Source of the DNA: Kribbella jiaozuonensis
GTDB taxonomy: Bacteria; Actinomycetota; Actinomycetes; Propionibacteriales; Kribbellaceae
Assembly: GCF_005233875.1 (NCBI RefSeq)
Contig: NZ_SZPZ01000005.1
Coordinates: forward strand, 496,001 to 560,000
DNA: 64,000 nt
Direction of reading: 5' to 3'
The translations under genes and the position numbers were made by a program. Each line of letters begins with the position of its first letter. The first letter of the stretch is position 1. The notes beneath the pieces are model-generated. The model had not been told where the DNA came from. It was given only the letters and a program-made list of their open reading frames with translations, and searched no databases. Of the stretch, positions 8,137 to 17,670 are shown one piece after another.

Positions 8137-9101
8137 CGCAGCCCCTCGCGGTACGCCTGGTCGATAACCTTCTCCAGCGGCGGCTCCTCCACCGCGAGAT
8201 CCACGACTTCCATTGCCTGCAGCAACCGTCCGGTCGTCGCCGCCACCTCGTCGCGCGGCACCCGCAGTACCCATTGCCCGTCGGCCTTCTCGATCACCTC
8301 GCCGAACGCGGTCGGGTCTCCTTGGGTGGAGACGCGGATCAGCTTGTACGGCGACAGTCGCGCGGACAGCTCCGCGAGCGGGCCGTCGTACTGGACCTTG
8401 CCGTGGTCGATCAGGATCAGGCGCGGGCAGAGGGACGCGACGTCGGCCATGTAGTGGCTGGTCAGGAGTACGGTCGCGCCGGTCTGTTCGACGTACTCCG
8501 AGACGAACTCGCGGATCTGGCTCGCGGCGCTCACGTCGAGGCCGATTGTCGGCTCGTCGAGGAACAGCACCTCGGGGCGGTAGATCAGCGCCATTGCGAG
8601 ACCGACCCGCATCCGTTCGCCGAGGCTGAGGGCACGGAGTTGGCGTTCCAGCAGCGGTTCGAGGTCGAGGAGCGCTTCGAGGTCGGTGAGCGTACTGCGG
8701 AAGGTGGCGCGCGGGACGTCGTACAGCAGGCGCTGGTACTCGAGCGAGTCCATCACCGTCAGCTCCTGCGATCCGCCGACCGGTTGGCTGCCGCGGAGGA
8801 ACGCGATCCGCTTGAGGAAGGCTGAGCGGCGTTGCCACGGGATCATGTCGAGGACGCGGACCTCGCCGCTGGTCGGGTGCAGGATCCCGGAGAGGATTTT
8901 CATCGTCGTGGTCTTGCCGGCGCCGTTCGGTCCGATGAAGCCGGACACCTGGCCCGGCGCGATCGTGAACGAGACCTGATCGAGGGCTTGGACGGTTTTG
9001 TACTCGCGTTTGACCAGCGAGCCGAGCGCGGCCCGGAGGCCGCCCTTGCGGACCGGGGCCTTGTACGACATCGAGAGGTTCTCGACCTGGACGGCAGTCA
9101 T
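8133..9101 (-). CDS. ABC exporter ATP-binding protein
   Basis: 322-aa cytosolic ATPase of the COG4586 type. Walker A GPNGAGKTTT, signature LSLGERMRVG, Walker B VLFLDEPTIGLD and switch histidine LLTSHYM are all intact; an N-terminal extension of about 30 residues (SYKAPVRKGGLRAALGSLVKREY) before the core is usual in this subfamily. The ATG at 9101 is chosen because the domain starts MTAVQVENLSM. It drives the two permeases that follow. The divergent WYL regulator is the likely controller. Confidence 0.9.
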   Translation of the reverse strand: MTAVQVENLSMSYKAPVRKGGLRAALGSLVKREYKTVQALDQVSFTIAPGQVSGFIGPNGAGKTTTMKILSGILHPTSGEVRVLDMIPWQRRSAFLKRIAFLRGSQPVGGSQELTVMDSLEYQRLLYDVPRATFRSTLTDLEALLDLEPLLERQLRALSLGERMRVGLAMALIYRPEVLFLDEPTIGLDVSAASQIREFVSEYVEQTGATVLLTSHYMADVASLCPRLILIDHGKVQYDGPLAELSARLSPYKLIRVSTQGDPTAFGEVIEKADGQWVLRVPRDEVAATTGRLLQAMEVVDLAVEEPPLEKVIDQAYREGLR

Positions 9102-9113
9102 GTGGGCGACCGT

Positions 9114-9149
9114 AGGAAGAAAAGACGCCCATCCATGGCTTATTTTCCT
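9114..9149. promoter_or_regulatory. Imperfect inverted repeat in the ABC exporter/WYL regulator divergent promoter
   Basis: AGGAAGAAAA (9114-9123) and TTATTTTCCT (9140-9149) match at 8 of 10 positions as an inverted repeat. They are A/T-rich against the local background and sit between the two divergent starts, so this is the best candidate operator for the WYL protein. Confidence 0.45.
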
Positions 9150-9163
9150 GAGATAGTCGAGAT

Positions 9164-10090
9164 ATGCGCGCAGAACGGCTCCTCCGGCTCCTGCTGTACC
9201 TGCAGACCCGCGGCCAGACGACAGTCGCGCAACTGGCGGAGGCGCTCGACATCTCACCGCGCACGATCCAGCGGGACCTCGAGGTCCTCAGCCTGGCCGG
9301 CGTCCCGATCTACTCGATCCGCGGCCGCCGCGGCGGCTGGGCACTCCTCCCCGACTACCGCACCCGCCTCACCGGGCTCACCCCGTCCGAGGTGATGTCG
9401 GTCTTCGTAGGCGCCACCGCACATGTGCTCGCCGACTTGGGCCTCGACGCCTCCAGCGACCTCGCCGTCACCAAGCTGATCGCCTCCCTCCCCGAGGGCA
9501 CCCGCCGCGAAGCCGAGTACGCCCGCCAACGCCTCCTCATCGACCACGCCGGCTGGGACGACCGCCGCGAAACCCCCCGCTGGCTGTCCCTCTGCCGCGA
9601 AGCCCTCTGGGAGGAGATGCGGCTCGCGATCACCTATGCAGACGGCACAGAACCATTCGAAGTCGATCCCTTAGGTCTCGTGGCCAAGGCACGTACCTGG
9701 TATCTCGTAGCAGCCCGCACCGACGGCCGCCTCCGCACCTACCGCCTCTCCCGCCTCACCTCAGCCACCCTCACCACCACCCCCTTCACCAGACCCGCCA
9801 CCTTCGACCTGGCCACCTACTGGACCCAATCCCAACGAGAGTTCCAGGCCTCCCGCCCCTCCTACCCCATAACCCTCAAAGTCCGAGACCACGCCGTACA
9901 CCGCTTCCGCCCCACCACCCCGATGCTCCCCACCGACAACAACTGGTGGATCATCCACACCGACCTAGAATCCCCCCACGAAGCCCGAGCCGCCGTCCTA
10001 GCCCAAGCCGGCGCCGCCATAGTCCTAGACCCCCCAGAATTAGTAACCCTCATCCACCAAGCAGCCCAGCAGATGGCAGAGTCGCACTAA
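9164..10090 (+). CDS. WYL-domain (YafY-type) transcriptional regulator
   Basis: 308-aa regulator with an N-terminal DeoR-like helix-turn-helix (TTVAQLAEALDISPRTIQRDLEVL), a wing (IRGRRGGWAL) and a C-terminal WYL domain (YADGTEPFEVDPLGLVAKARTWYLVAARTDG). WYL domains sense nucleic acids or small ligands. It diverges from the ABC exporter operon with only 62 nt between starts, which suggests it regulates that exporter. The last third has a distinctly different codon texture, rich in CCC and CTC runs. It is a single protein, not the paired PafB/PafC arrangement. Confidence 0.85.
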   Translation: MRAERLLRLLLYLQTRGQTTVAQLAEALDISPRTIQRDLEVLSLAGVPIYSIRGRRGGWALLPDYRTRLTGLTPSEVMSVFVGATAHVLADLGLDASSDLAVTKLIASLPEGTRREAEYARQRLLIDHAGWDDRRETPRWLSLCREALWEEMRLAITYADGTEPFEVDPLGLVAKARTWYLVAARTDGRLRTYRLSRLTSATLTTTPFTRPATFDLATYWTQSQREFQASRPSYPITLKVRDHAVHRFRPTTPMLPTDNNWWIIHTDLESPHEARAAVLAQAGAAIVLDPPELVTLIHQAAQQMAESH

Positions 10091-10116
10091 CCTCAACCCT
10101 CCCGAGAAATGTCGGC

Positions 10117-10782
10117 TCAGTTATCGGCTTCTTGCCGGGCGAGTTCTCGTTCTTTGGGGTCGGCGAGTTGGTCTGTGGGGGCCAGCGAGCGCCATAGCAG
10201 CGCCGCCGCGTAGCTGCGGTACGGCGACCATGCGCGGCCGCGGTCGACGGTGTCCGGGATGGTGGGCGGTTGGTCGAGCTGCCACAGCTGCTGGATCCCC
10301 CAGCGGATTCCGACGTCTCCAGCGGGGAGAACGTCGGCGCGGTGGAGCTGGTGGATGAGGAACATCTCGGCCGACCACCGTCCGATGCCCGGCTGTGCGA
10401 TCAGCTGTTCGACAGCGGCGGCATCGTCCAGGTCATCCATGTTCTCGAGGTCGATCGCGCCGTCGAGCTGCGCACGGGCAAGCGACTGGATGTAGCGAGT
10501 CTTCGCGTTCGACAGACCGGTCGCCCGGAGTCGGTCGAACTCGACCGCCGCGATTCGTTGTGGGGTCGGCGTACCGCCCACGAGCGTGCTGATCCGATCG
10601 AAGACCGTGAACGCCACGCGAGTCGAGATCTGCTGGCCGGTGATATGCAGCGCCATCGCGGCGAAGTTGCTGGTGCCGGTGCGGCCTCCGTCGTGCCAGA
10701 CGAACGGATCCACCTCGCCATACCGATCGAGGAGAACGCGAAATGCCGGCTCCAACTCGGTCAAAGCCTGGTAGGCCGCCAC
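10117..10782 (-). CDS. DNA-3-methyladenine glycosylase II family (AlkA-like HhH-GPD) protein
   Basis: 221-aa base-excision-repair glycosylase that would remove alkylated bases. The helix-hairpin-helix is visible as LIAQPGIGRWSAEMFLI, followed by the glycine/proline-rich loop and the catalytic aspartate in LPAGDVGIRWG. It lacks the extra N-terminal domain of Escherichia coli AlkA, as do many actinobacterial forms. The GTG at 10782 lies 4 nt after the stop of the monooxygenase-like gene, so they are probably cotranscribed. No damage-type promoter was found upstream. Confidence 0.85.
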   Translation of the reverse strand: MAAYQALTELEPAFRVLLDRYGEVDPFVWHDGGRTGTSNFAAMALHITGQQISTRVAFTVFDRISTLVGGTPTPQRIAAVEFDRLRATGLSNAKTRYIQSLARAQLDGAIDLENMDDLDDAAAVEQLIAQPGIGRWSAEMFLIHQLHRADVLPAGDVGIRWGIQQLWQLDQPPTIPDTVDRGRAWSPYRSYAAALLWRSLAPTDQLADPKERELARQEADN

Positions 10783-10786
10783 CGGG

Positions 10787-11083
10787 TCACTGGTCTTCGG
10801 CGTCGAGTTGCTCGACTGTGCGGCTGGTCAGCAGCGGCACGATCTGCCCGAGGACCAGGTCGCGGAAGTGATCTGTTTCGCGGTGGGCAGCAAACGCGTC
10901 CCGCGACACATAGCGTTCGAGCAGAACGATCCGGGTCGGGTCGTCGATGTCTTCGAAGATGTCGAAGGCGAGATTCCCCGGCTCCGCTCGGCTCGCCTCG
11001 GCGAGCTGTCGCAGCAGCTCGAGCACGCGATCGTGATTCTCTGCAGGGACGTCGTAGCGGGCAATGGCTTGCAGTTGGCTCAC
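10787..11083 (-). CDS. Antibiotic-biosynthesis-monooxygenase (ABM) domain protein, putative quinol monooxygenase
   Basis: 98-aa protein with the ABM dimeric α/β-barrel pattern: YDVPAENHDRVLELLRQLAEASRAEPGNLAFDIFEDIDDPTRIVLLERYVSRDAFAAH, broken here across the family core, ending in a short acidic tail. Such proteins (YgiN-like) oxidise quinols or protect against reactive compounds. GTG 11083 is preferred to an in-frame GTG at 11101 because homologues begin at this strand; the choice is not certain. Likely cotranscribed with the glycosylase gene. Confidence 0.72.
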   Translation of the reverse strand: MSQLQAIARYDVPAENHDRVLELLRQLAEASRAEPGNLAFDIFEDIDDPTRIVLLERYVSRDAFAAHRETDHFRDLVLGQIVPLLTSRTVEQLDAEDQ

Positions 11084-11109
11084 GCTTCGATCTTCTCTCA
11101 CTGGCAGGA

Positions 11110-11379
11110 TCAGGACAGGCCCTGGTAGGCAGTGTGAATATCGGTCCAGAGCTCACCGAGGGTCTCGGTCAGGTCGGTCAGCCGGTCGAGCTCTTCGCGG
11201 TCATCTCCGGACGCGCTGTGAAAGGCACGATAGGCCTCGGTGTTGAACTCGGCCGCGGCGGCCGCGACCGCGCCCGCCAAATCCGCCAGCTTCGCCCTAG
11301 GAAGATCCGCACGCAAACCATCGATGTACGCCGCTTCGGCGCGGTCGTAGGCGTCTTCGAACTGCTGCAGGTCTGCCAT
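11110..11379 (-). CDS. Small acidic helical protein of unknown function
   Basis: 89-aa protein, almost entirely helical and rich in Ala, Asp and Glu (MADLQQFEDAYDRAEAAYID...). It has no cysteine, signal peptide or membrane segment. ATG 11379 lies 12 nt after the ychF stop, so it is probably the second gene of the ychF transcript. I do not recognise a family. Confidence 0.6.
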   Translation of the reverse strand: MADLQQFEDAYDRAEAAYIDGLRADLPRAKLADLAGAVAAAAAEFNTEAYRAFHSASGDDREELDRLTDLTETLGELWTDIHTAYQGLS

Positions 11380-11390
11380 GTCCGTAAGTC

Positions 11391-12467
<1,077 letters not shown>

Positions 12468-12510
12468 GGGCGTCAAGGTTACGCGGCGAAGCCCGAAGTA
12501 CCCCAATCCG

Positions 12511-13041
12511 TCAGGTGACGTAGGCCTCCAGGGAGGCGCCGTACCAACGATCCACTCGGCCGAGCGAGCGCATCCCCAGCCGCCCACACACGGCCAGCGA
12601 CGCCACATTGTCCGGCCTGACCACGGCGTAGATCTCGCCCACTCCCGCCTTGAACCCGTGCGAGATCGCGCCCCGCGCCGACTCGGTCGCCAGCCCGCGG
12701 CCCCACGCGTCCGGGTGGAAATGCCAGCCGACCTCGACCTCCCCGCGGCTCGTGCTTCCGTCCGACGGCTCGGGCAGCGGCGCGAGTAATACAGTCCCCG
12801 CGACCGTCCCGGTCAGCCGCTCCTCGACCGCCCAGACGCCGTACGTCGTATCGCGGTTGCGCTCGTTCCACCGCTGGATCGTCCGTCCGGCCGCGTCCCG
12901 GTCCGTCATCACCCGCGGCGCAGCGCCCAGCCAGCGCGAGACCTCCCACCGCCGGTAGATGTCGAACACCCGGTCCCCGTCCGTGTCCACCCAATCGCGC
13001 ACCACAAGCCGGTCGGTCTCGTACACAACCTTCGGATCCAT
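12511..13041 (-). CDS. GNAT family N-acetyltransferase
   Basis: 176-aa acetyltransferase of the RimJ/RimL-type subgroup that acetylates amino groups of proteins or small molecules. Recognisable blocks are TDRLVVRDWVDTDGDRVFD at the N-terminus, GEVEVGWHFHPDAWGRGLATES (acetyl-CoA pyrophosphate loop, WGRGLA) and VRPDNVASLAVCGRLGM. ATG 13041 has a GGGAGGT ribosome-binding site. Substrate unknown. Confidence 0.85.
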   Translation of the reverse strand: MDPKVVYETDRLVVRDWVDTDGDRVFDIYRRWEVSRWLGAAPRVMTDRDAAGRTIQRWNERNRDTTYGVWAVEERLTGTVAGTVLLAPLPEPSDGSTSRGEVEVGWHFHPDAWGRGLATESARGAISHGFKAGVGEIYAVVRPDNVASLAVCGRLGMRSLGRVDRWYGASLEAYVT

Positions 13042-13107
13042 CGCGACACCTCCCAAGGCTGTTCTTATTTGTCCCAACCAGGCGATCGCAAGCAACGTCT
13101 CCAGTCT

Positions 13108-13974
13108 GTGACCACTTGGACGGATCGCATCGGGATTCCCTCACGCTTCGTGTTCGCCTGCCTGCAATTCCTGCGCTTCGGCTGCCTGGAACTGGTGTCC
13201 TGCCTGTTCCCGGCGTTCCTGTTCGCGGGCCTGGCGATCTCGAAGTACGTCGACCTGCCGATCGCGCGGTACGACGCCTTGCTGATCTACTGCATCGGCC
13301 TGACGCTGCTGTTCTGGGTGATCCGTCTCGAGACGTGGCGCGAGGTCGCGGTGATCTTCGGGTTCCACCTGGTCGGCCTCGGACTCGAGCTGTTCAAGGT
13401 CCGCGTCGGCTCGTGGCAGTACCCGGGCGACGCGGTGACGAAGATCGCCGGCGTACCGCTGTTCGCCGGATTCATGTACGCCGCGGTCGGCAGCTACCTG
13501 TGTCAGGCGTGGCGACGGTTCGACCTCCGGGTCAGCAACTACCGCCCGTTCCTGACCACGATCTTCGCGGTCCTCATCTACGCGAACTTCTTCACCCATC
13601 AGTGGCTGCCCGACCTGCGCATCCCGATCGCACTCGGCCTGCTGATCGTGCTGCGCCGTACCTGGGTCTTCTTCACCGTCGGCATACGGCGCTACCGCAT
13701 GCCGCTCGCCGTCTCGTTCGCGCTGATCGGATTCTTCTTGTGGATCGCGGAGAACGCGGGCACGTTCCTCGACGCGTGGAACTACCCGGACCAGGTCAAC
13801 GTGTGGCATCTCGTACACCCCGCGAAGTTCGGCGCGTGGTCGTTGCTGGTCAGCATGAGCTTCGTGCTGGTCGCCAGCGTGAAGTCGCTCGAGGGCCGGC
13901 TGTACCACCGTGGCACGGCTGCAACAGTCGAGATCGCACCGCAACATCACGACGCCAACCATGCTGACAGGTAA
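13108..13974 (+). CDS. DUF817 family membrane protein
   Basis: 288-aa polytopic membrane protein with about eight hydrophobic segments. The pattern FGFHLVGLGLELFKVRVGSW, FMYAAVGSYLCQAWR and ENAGTFLDAWNYPDQ is that of DUF817 (YoaT-like), of unknown function. The frame is open upstream to a TTG at 13069; the GTG at 13108 is preferred because it begins near the first conserved segment, but no strong ribosome-binding site supports either. Divergent from the acetyltransferase gene. Confidence 0.8.
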   Translation: MTTWTDRIGIPSRFVFACLQFLRFGCLELVSCLFPAFLFAGLAISKYVDLPIARYDALLIYCIGLTLLFWVIRLETWREVAVIFGFHLVGLGLELFKVRVGSWQYPGDAVTKIAGVPLFAGFMYAAVGSYLCQAWRRFDLRVSNYRPFLTTIFAVLIYANFFTHQWLPDLRIPIALGLLIVLRRTWVFFTVGIRRYRMPLAVSFALIGFFLWIAENAGTFLDAWNYPDQVNVWHLVHPAKFGAWSLLVSMSFVLVASVKSLEGRLYHRGTAATVEIAPQHHDANHADR

Positions 13975-14054
13975 GGCGTCTTCAAGGGTGTGAGGCTCCT
14001 GAGGGGGAGCTGTTGCTGGGGAACAACCGCCCGATCCGCAAGGGGAGCATTGTC

Positions 14055-14828
14055 ATGTCGCGTAAGTTCGCCGCCTTCGTCGCGACCGGTGTCGCGTTGG
14101 CCGTCGTCGTCGGATCGCTCCTGGTCCTGGCGCTCGGCCATCAACGCCAGCCCAAGCCGGCCGCGGCGACCACGCAGACCTCGGCGTCCGTCACACCGTC
14201 GCCGACACCGACCGATACCCCGACACTGAACGCACCGCCGTCGACACCGCGCAAGCCGGCGCCGAACCCGACCGCAGCGATTGCCACAGGCAACAAAAAG
14301 GTGCTGTTCTTCAGCTTCGACGACGGGCCGGACCCGGTCTGGACCCCGAAGGTCCTGCAGGTGCTCGCGAAGCACGGCGCCCACGCAACGTTCTTCGAGC
14401 TCGGCGCGATGCAGACCGCGCACCCCGGTCTGCGCGAGCAGGTGCTTGCCGCCGGCAACACGATCGGCAGTCACTCGATCACGCACCCGCAGCTGACCAT
14501 CCTGTCGGCGGCTAAGCGGCACCACGAGATCTTCGACGGTCCGCAGTCGACCTGCTTCCGCCCGCCGTACGGCGCCACGAACCCGAAGGTCCGGGCTGAC
14601 ATCAGGGCTGCCGGCATGGTCCAGGTGCTCTGGGACGTCGACCCGCGCGATTGGGCCCGCCCCGGGACGAACGCGATCGTGCACAACATCATGACCCACG
14701 CGCACAACCACAACGTCATCCTGATGCACGACGGCGGCGGCAACCGCGCGCAGACCGTCGCGGCCCTCGACAAGGTCCTCCCGCTGCTCAAGGCGCAGGG
14801 CTACTCGTTCGCAGCCATGGACTGCTGA
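14055..14828 (+). CDS. Polysaccharide deacetylase (NodB homology domain), membrane-anchored or secreted
   Basis: 257-aa carbohydrate esterase family 4 enzyme acting outside the membrane on peptidoglycan, chitin or another N-acetylated glycan. It has an N-terminal membrane segment (residues ~5-28), a Thr/Pro/Ser-rich linker (TPSPTPTDTPTLNAPPS) and a NodB domain with all motifs: FDDGPD, SHSITH, RPPYG, DVDPRDWARPG and ILMHDGGG. The ATG at 14055 follows AAGGGGAG. It ends 23 nt before the methyltransferase start. Confidence 0.9.
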   Translation: MSRKFAAFVATGVALAVVVGSLLVLALGHQRQPKPAAATTQTSASVTPSPTPTDTPTLNAPPSTPRKPAPNPTAAIATGNKKVLFFSFDDGPDPVWTPKVLQVLAKHGAHATFFELGAMQTAHPGLREQVLAAGNTIGSHSITHPQLTILSAAKRHHEIFDGPQSTCFRPPYGATNPKVRADIRAAGMVQVLWDVDPRDWARPGTNAIVHNIMTHAHNHNVILMHDGGGNRAQTVAALDKVLPLLKAQGYSFAAMDC

Positions 14829-14851
14829 CCGGTACCGGCGCACAATGCGCC

Positions 14852-15850
14852 ATGGATGCTTCTCAGCAGCTTCAGCGCCTGGCCGCCGGTTACCAAGTCA
14901 CACAGGCGATCCACGTCGCTGCCCGGCTCGGCATCAGCGACCTGATCGCGACCGGCCCGAAGAGCCTGACCGAGCTGGCCTCGGCCACCGGCGCCGACGA
15001 GCAGGCGCTGGGCCGGCTCATGCATGCGCTCACCGCACTCGGCCTCTACACAGCCGACAATGACGGTTTCACGAACACCGAGCTCGGCGCAGCGCTGCGG
15101 GTCGACGCGCCGCGCTCGGTCGCCGGCTGGGCTCGATTCATCGGCGCAGGGTCACACTGGGCGGCGTGCGCCGGGCTCGAAGACAGCGTGCGCACCGGCG
15201 AGACCGCCTTCACGGCGGTGCACGGGGAGCCGGTGTGGGAGTACCGCGCCAAGCATCCGGACGAGCAGGCGGCGTTCGACGCGGCGATGACCTCCAGGTC
15301 GGATGCGGTAGCCGATGCAGTCGCCGCGGCGTACGACTTCAGCCTCTGCCGCACCGTTGTCGATATCGGCGGCGGTCGCGGTCGGTTGCTGGCCGCGATC
15401 CTCGAGGACAATCCGTCAGCCGAAGGAGTGTTGTTCGATCAGCCCGACGTGGTGGCAGGTGCCGGCGACCTGCTCGCCGGAGTCGCAGACCGCTGCACAG
15501 TCGTCGGAGGCAACTTCTTCGACAGCGTTCCGTCGGGCGACATGCTGGTCCTGAAGTCGGTGATCCACGACTGGGCCGACACCGAGTCGATCGAGATCCT
15601 CCGCACCTGCCGTCGCGCCGTGACCGACGACGGTCGCGTGCTCCTGGTGGAGCAACTACTGGACCGCTCCCCCGACGCCGTTGCGACCGCTTTCTCCGAC
15701 GTCAACATGCTGATCATGACCGGTGGACGGGAACGTACGACGGACGAATACCGAGCGCTCCTCGCCGCCGCGGACCTCGACCTCACGGACATCGTGTCCA
15801 CCGCCAGCCTGGCCTTCATCATCGAGGCGACACCCCGACACCAGGCGTAG
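14852..15850 (+). CDS. O-methyltransferase of the acetylserotonin/hydroxyneurosporene type
   Basis: 332-aa SAM-dependent methyltransferase with an N-terminal winged-helix dimerisation domain (QAIHVAARLGISDLIATGPKSLTELASATG) and a C-terminal catalytic domain: motif I VVDIGGGRGRLLAAIL, LFDQPDVV, GGNFFDSVPSGDMLVLKSVIHDW with the catalytic histidine, and VLLVEQLL. Enzymes of this type methylate hydroxyl groups of aromatic natural products. No biosynthetic cluster surrounds it, so the substrate is open. The ATG at 14852 has a weak -10 (CACAAT) just upstream. Confidence 0.87.
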   Translation: MDASQQLQRLAAGYQVTQAIHVAARLGISDLIATGPKSLTELASATGADEQALGRLMHALTALGLYTADNDGFTNTELGAALRVDAPRSVAGWARFIGAGSHWAACAGLEDSVRTGETAFTAVHGEPVWEYRAKHPDEQAAFDAAMTSRSDAVADAVAAAYDFSLCRTVVDIGGGRGRLLAAILEDNPSAEGVLFDQPDVVAGAGDLLAGVADRCTVVGGNFFDSVPSGDMLVLKSVIHDWADTESIEILRTCRRAVTDDGRVLLVEQLLDRSPDAVATAFSDVNMLIMTGGRERTTDEYRALLAAADLDLTDIVSTASLAFIIEATPRHQA

Positions 15851-15860
15851 TTCGCAGAAA

Positions 15861-15883
15861 CTGTCGGTGGGCTTCGGCACTAT
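15861..15883 (+). promoter_or_regulatory. PafBC-type DNA-damage promoter of rmuC
   Basis: CTGTCGGTG, 8 nt, CACTAT, then 7 nt and the ATG at 15891. The nine-base element differs from the TTGTCRGTG consensus at one position, and the spacing is exact. A leaderless rmuC mRNA is predicted. Confidence 0.72.
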
Positions 15884-15890
15884 CAGTGAC

Positions 15891-17060
15891 ATGTCCGGTA
15901 CGACGGTGTTGTTGGTGTTGCTCTTCCTCGCGGTGGGGCTGCTGCTGGGTGCTGCCTTCGGGGTGTTGTGGGTGCGCGGGCGCGACGGCGCCAAACTCGC
16001 CCGGATCACCGCTGAGCGCGACGCGGCCGAGGATCGTGTGGTCGAGCTGACGCAGGAGCGGACGTCTGTCGGCCAGCAGATGGGCGGGCAGGCCGTCGTC
16101 AAGGACGCGCTGGATCGCCTGCACGCGCAGCTGAATCAGCTCGAGAAGGGCCGCGCCGCCTGGCAGAGCCAGCTGCATCAACAGGTCAATGAGGTGCGGA
16201 TGAGCGGCGAGGCACTACGTCGCGAGACGGCGTCGCTGTCGACTGCGCTGCGAAAACCCCAGGTCCGCGGCCGATGGGGCGAGCTGCACCTGCGCCGTAC
16301 CGTCGAGCTGGCCGGCATGGTCGCGCACTGCGACTTCACCGAGCAGACAACGACGTTCGGCGAGGACGGCGTACTGCGGCCTGACCTGGTCGTGCGGCTT
16401 GCCGAGGGCAAGAACATCGTCGTCGACTCGAAGGTGCCGCTGGCCGCGTTCCTCGATGCGAGCGAGTCCGACGACGAGGCGTTCCGCGAGGATCGGTTGC
16501 GCGCGCACGCACGTCATCTGCGGACGCATGTCGATCAGCTGTCGTCGAAGGCCTATTGGACGCGGCTGTCACCGTCGCCGGAGTTCGTCATCCTGTTCGT
16601 GCCCGGTGAGTCGTTCCTCTCCGCCGCCCTCGACACGGAGCCGTCCCTGCTCGAGTACGCCGCTGAGCGCCGCGTGATCCTGGCGACGCCGACGACACTG
16701 ATCGCGACGCTGCGAGCCGCGGCGTACGCGTGGAATCAGTCGGCGCTGACCGAGTCTGCTCAGCAGGTGTTCGAGCTCGGCCGGGAGCTGTACGAGCGGC
16801 TCAGCACGATGGGCGAGCATCTCGGCCGGGTCGGTCGCTCGCTGACGTCTGCGGTCGAGGCCTACAACGGCACGGTCGGCTCGTTCGAGCGTCGGGTCTT
16901 CATCACCGCCCGGAAGCTCCGCGATCTGCACGTCACCGAGTCCGAGCTGACCGCGATGGAGTCGATCGAGGCCTCCGTCCGGCCACTCACCGCGCCCGAG
17001 TTCCTGGCGATCGAGGATCCGCCGCCGACCAGACATTGGCCACCTACTCAAGCCGGGTAA
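15891..17060 (+). CDS. rmuC: DNA recombination protein RmuC
   Basis: 389-aa RmuC family protein, thought to limit inversions at short repeats, with a nuclease-like core. It has one N-terminal membrane helix (residues ~5-25), a coiled-coil region (about 35-110) and the family core: RGRWGELHLRRTVELAG, LRPDLVVRLAEGKNIVVDSKVPLAAFLDA (PD-(D/E)XK-like residues), FVILFVPGESFLSAAL and the C-terminal helical part. The start is fixed by the leaderless DNA-damage promoter. The ORF continues upstream in frame, but that part overlaps the methyltransferase gene and is not conserved. Confidence 0.93.
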   Translation: MSGTTVLLVLLFLAVGLLLGAAFGVLWVRGRDGAKLARITAERDAAEDRVVELTQERTSVGQQMGGQAVVKDALDRLHAQLNQLEKGRAAWQSQLHQQVNEVRMSGEALRRETASLSTALRKPQVRGRWGELHLRRTVELAGMVAHCDFTEQTTTFGEDGVLRPDLVVRLAEGKNIVVDSKVPLAAFLDASESDDEAFREDRLRAHARHLRTHVDQLSSKAYWTRLSPSPEFVILFVPGESFLSAALDTEPSLLEYAAERRVILATPTTLIATLRAAAYAWNQSALTESAQQVFELGRELYERLSTMGEHLGRVGRSLTSAVEAYNGTVGSFERRVFITARKLRDLHVTESELTAMESIEASVRPLTAPEFLAIEDPPPTRHWPPTQAG

Positions 17061-17062
17061 AT

Positions 17063-17087
17063 GTTCCGGACGGCGATCGTCCGGAAC
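17063..17087. terminator. Perfect inverted repeat between rmuC and the DinB-like gene
   Basis: GTTCCGGACG and CGTCCGGAAC form a perfect 10-bp stem around a 5-nt loop, starting 3 nt after the rmuC stop. It may end the rmuC transcript, but it also occupies the -35 region of the next promoter (-10 TAGCCT at 17094), so an operator role is equally possible. Confidence 0.55.
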
Positions 17088-17106
17088 CACGGATAGCCTC
17101 CTCGCC

Positions 17107-17646
17107 ATGGACATCCTCACCGGACCGCCGGTCGCCGGCACCGAAGCCGACACGCTGGTAGGAGCACTCGAGCGCAATCGCCGTACCTTCGCCTGGAAAT
17201 GCGGCGGGTTGGACTCGGCCGGGCTGAACAAACAGCACCCGCCGTCGACGGTGACGCTGGGCGGATTGCTCAAACACCTCGCGCTGGTCGAGGACGAGTA
17301 CTTCACCCGTCGACTGCTCGGCAAGGAGCTTGGCGCGCCGTGGGACTCGGCCGACTGGGACGCCGACCCGGACTGGGAATGGCACAGCGCGGCGGACGAC
17401 TCGCCCGATGAGCTCATGGCGTTGTGGGAGGCGTCCGTCGAGCGCTCCCGCGCCGCGGTCGCCGAGGTGCTCGCCAACGGCGGCGTCGACCAGCTGGCCC
17501 AGTGGACCGGGCGCGGTGGGGAGTCACCGAGCCTGCGCTACATCCTGGTCGACCTGATCGAGGAGTACGCCCGCCACACCGGCCACGCCGACCTGATCCG
17601 GGAATCCATCGACGGCCTCACCGGCGAAGGCATCCCGGAGGCCTAG
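17107..17646 (+). CDS. DUF664/DinB-superfamily protein (mycothiol-dependent transferase-like)
   Basis: 179-aa four-helix-bundle protein of the DinB superfamily, DUF664 branch. Probable metal-binding histidines lie in TLGGLLKHLALVEDEYFTRRL and EEYARHTGHADLIRE, which is the family layout (H near residue 56 and an HxxxHxD-like pair near residue 156). Related actinobacterial proteins use mycothiol as cosubstrate. The start follows TAGCCT at 7 nt, so it is probably leaderless. Confidence 0.82.
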   Translation: MDILTGPPVAGTEADTLVGALERNRRTFAWKCGGLDSAGLNKQHPPSTVTLGGLLKHLALVEDEYFTRRLLGKELGAPWDSADWDADPDWEWHSAADDSPDELMALWEASVERSRAAVAEVLANGGVDQLAQWTGRGGESPSLRYILVDLIEEYARHTGHADLIRESIDGLTGEGIPEA

Positions 17647-17670
17647 CCCACGCGTCGACGCAGCAGCCAC

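Noticed and set aside
8137..9264. Long frame upstream of the first permease, antisense-like to the ATPase frame
   Set aside because: It is the +1 shadow of the ATPase gene; only the part after 8136 codes for the permease.
10787..11140. PafBC-type promoter for the AlkA-like operon
   Set aside because: CTGCCAGTG resembles the element but no TANNNT follows at the right distance.
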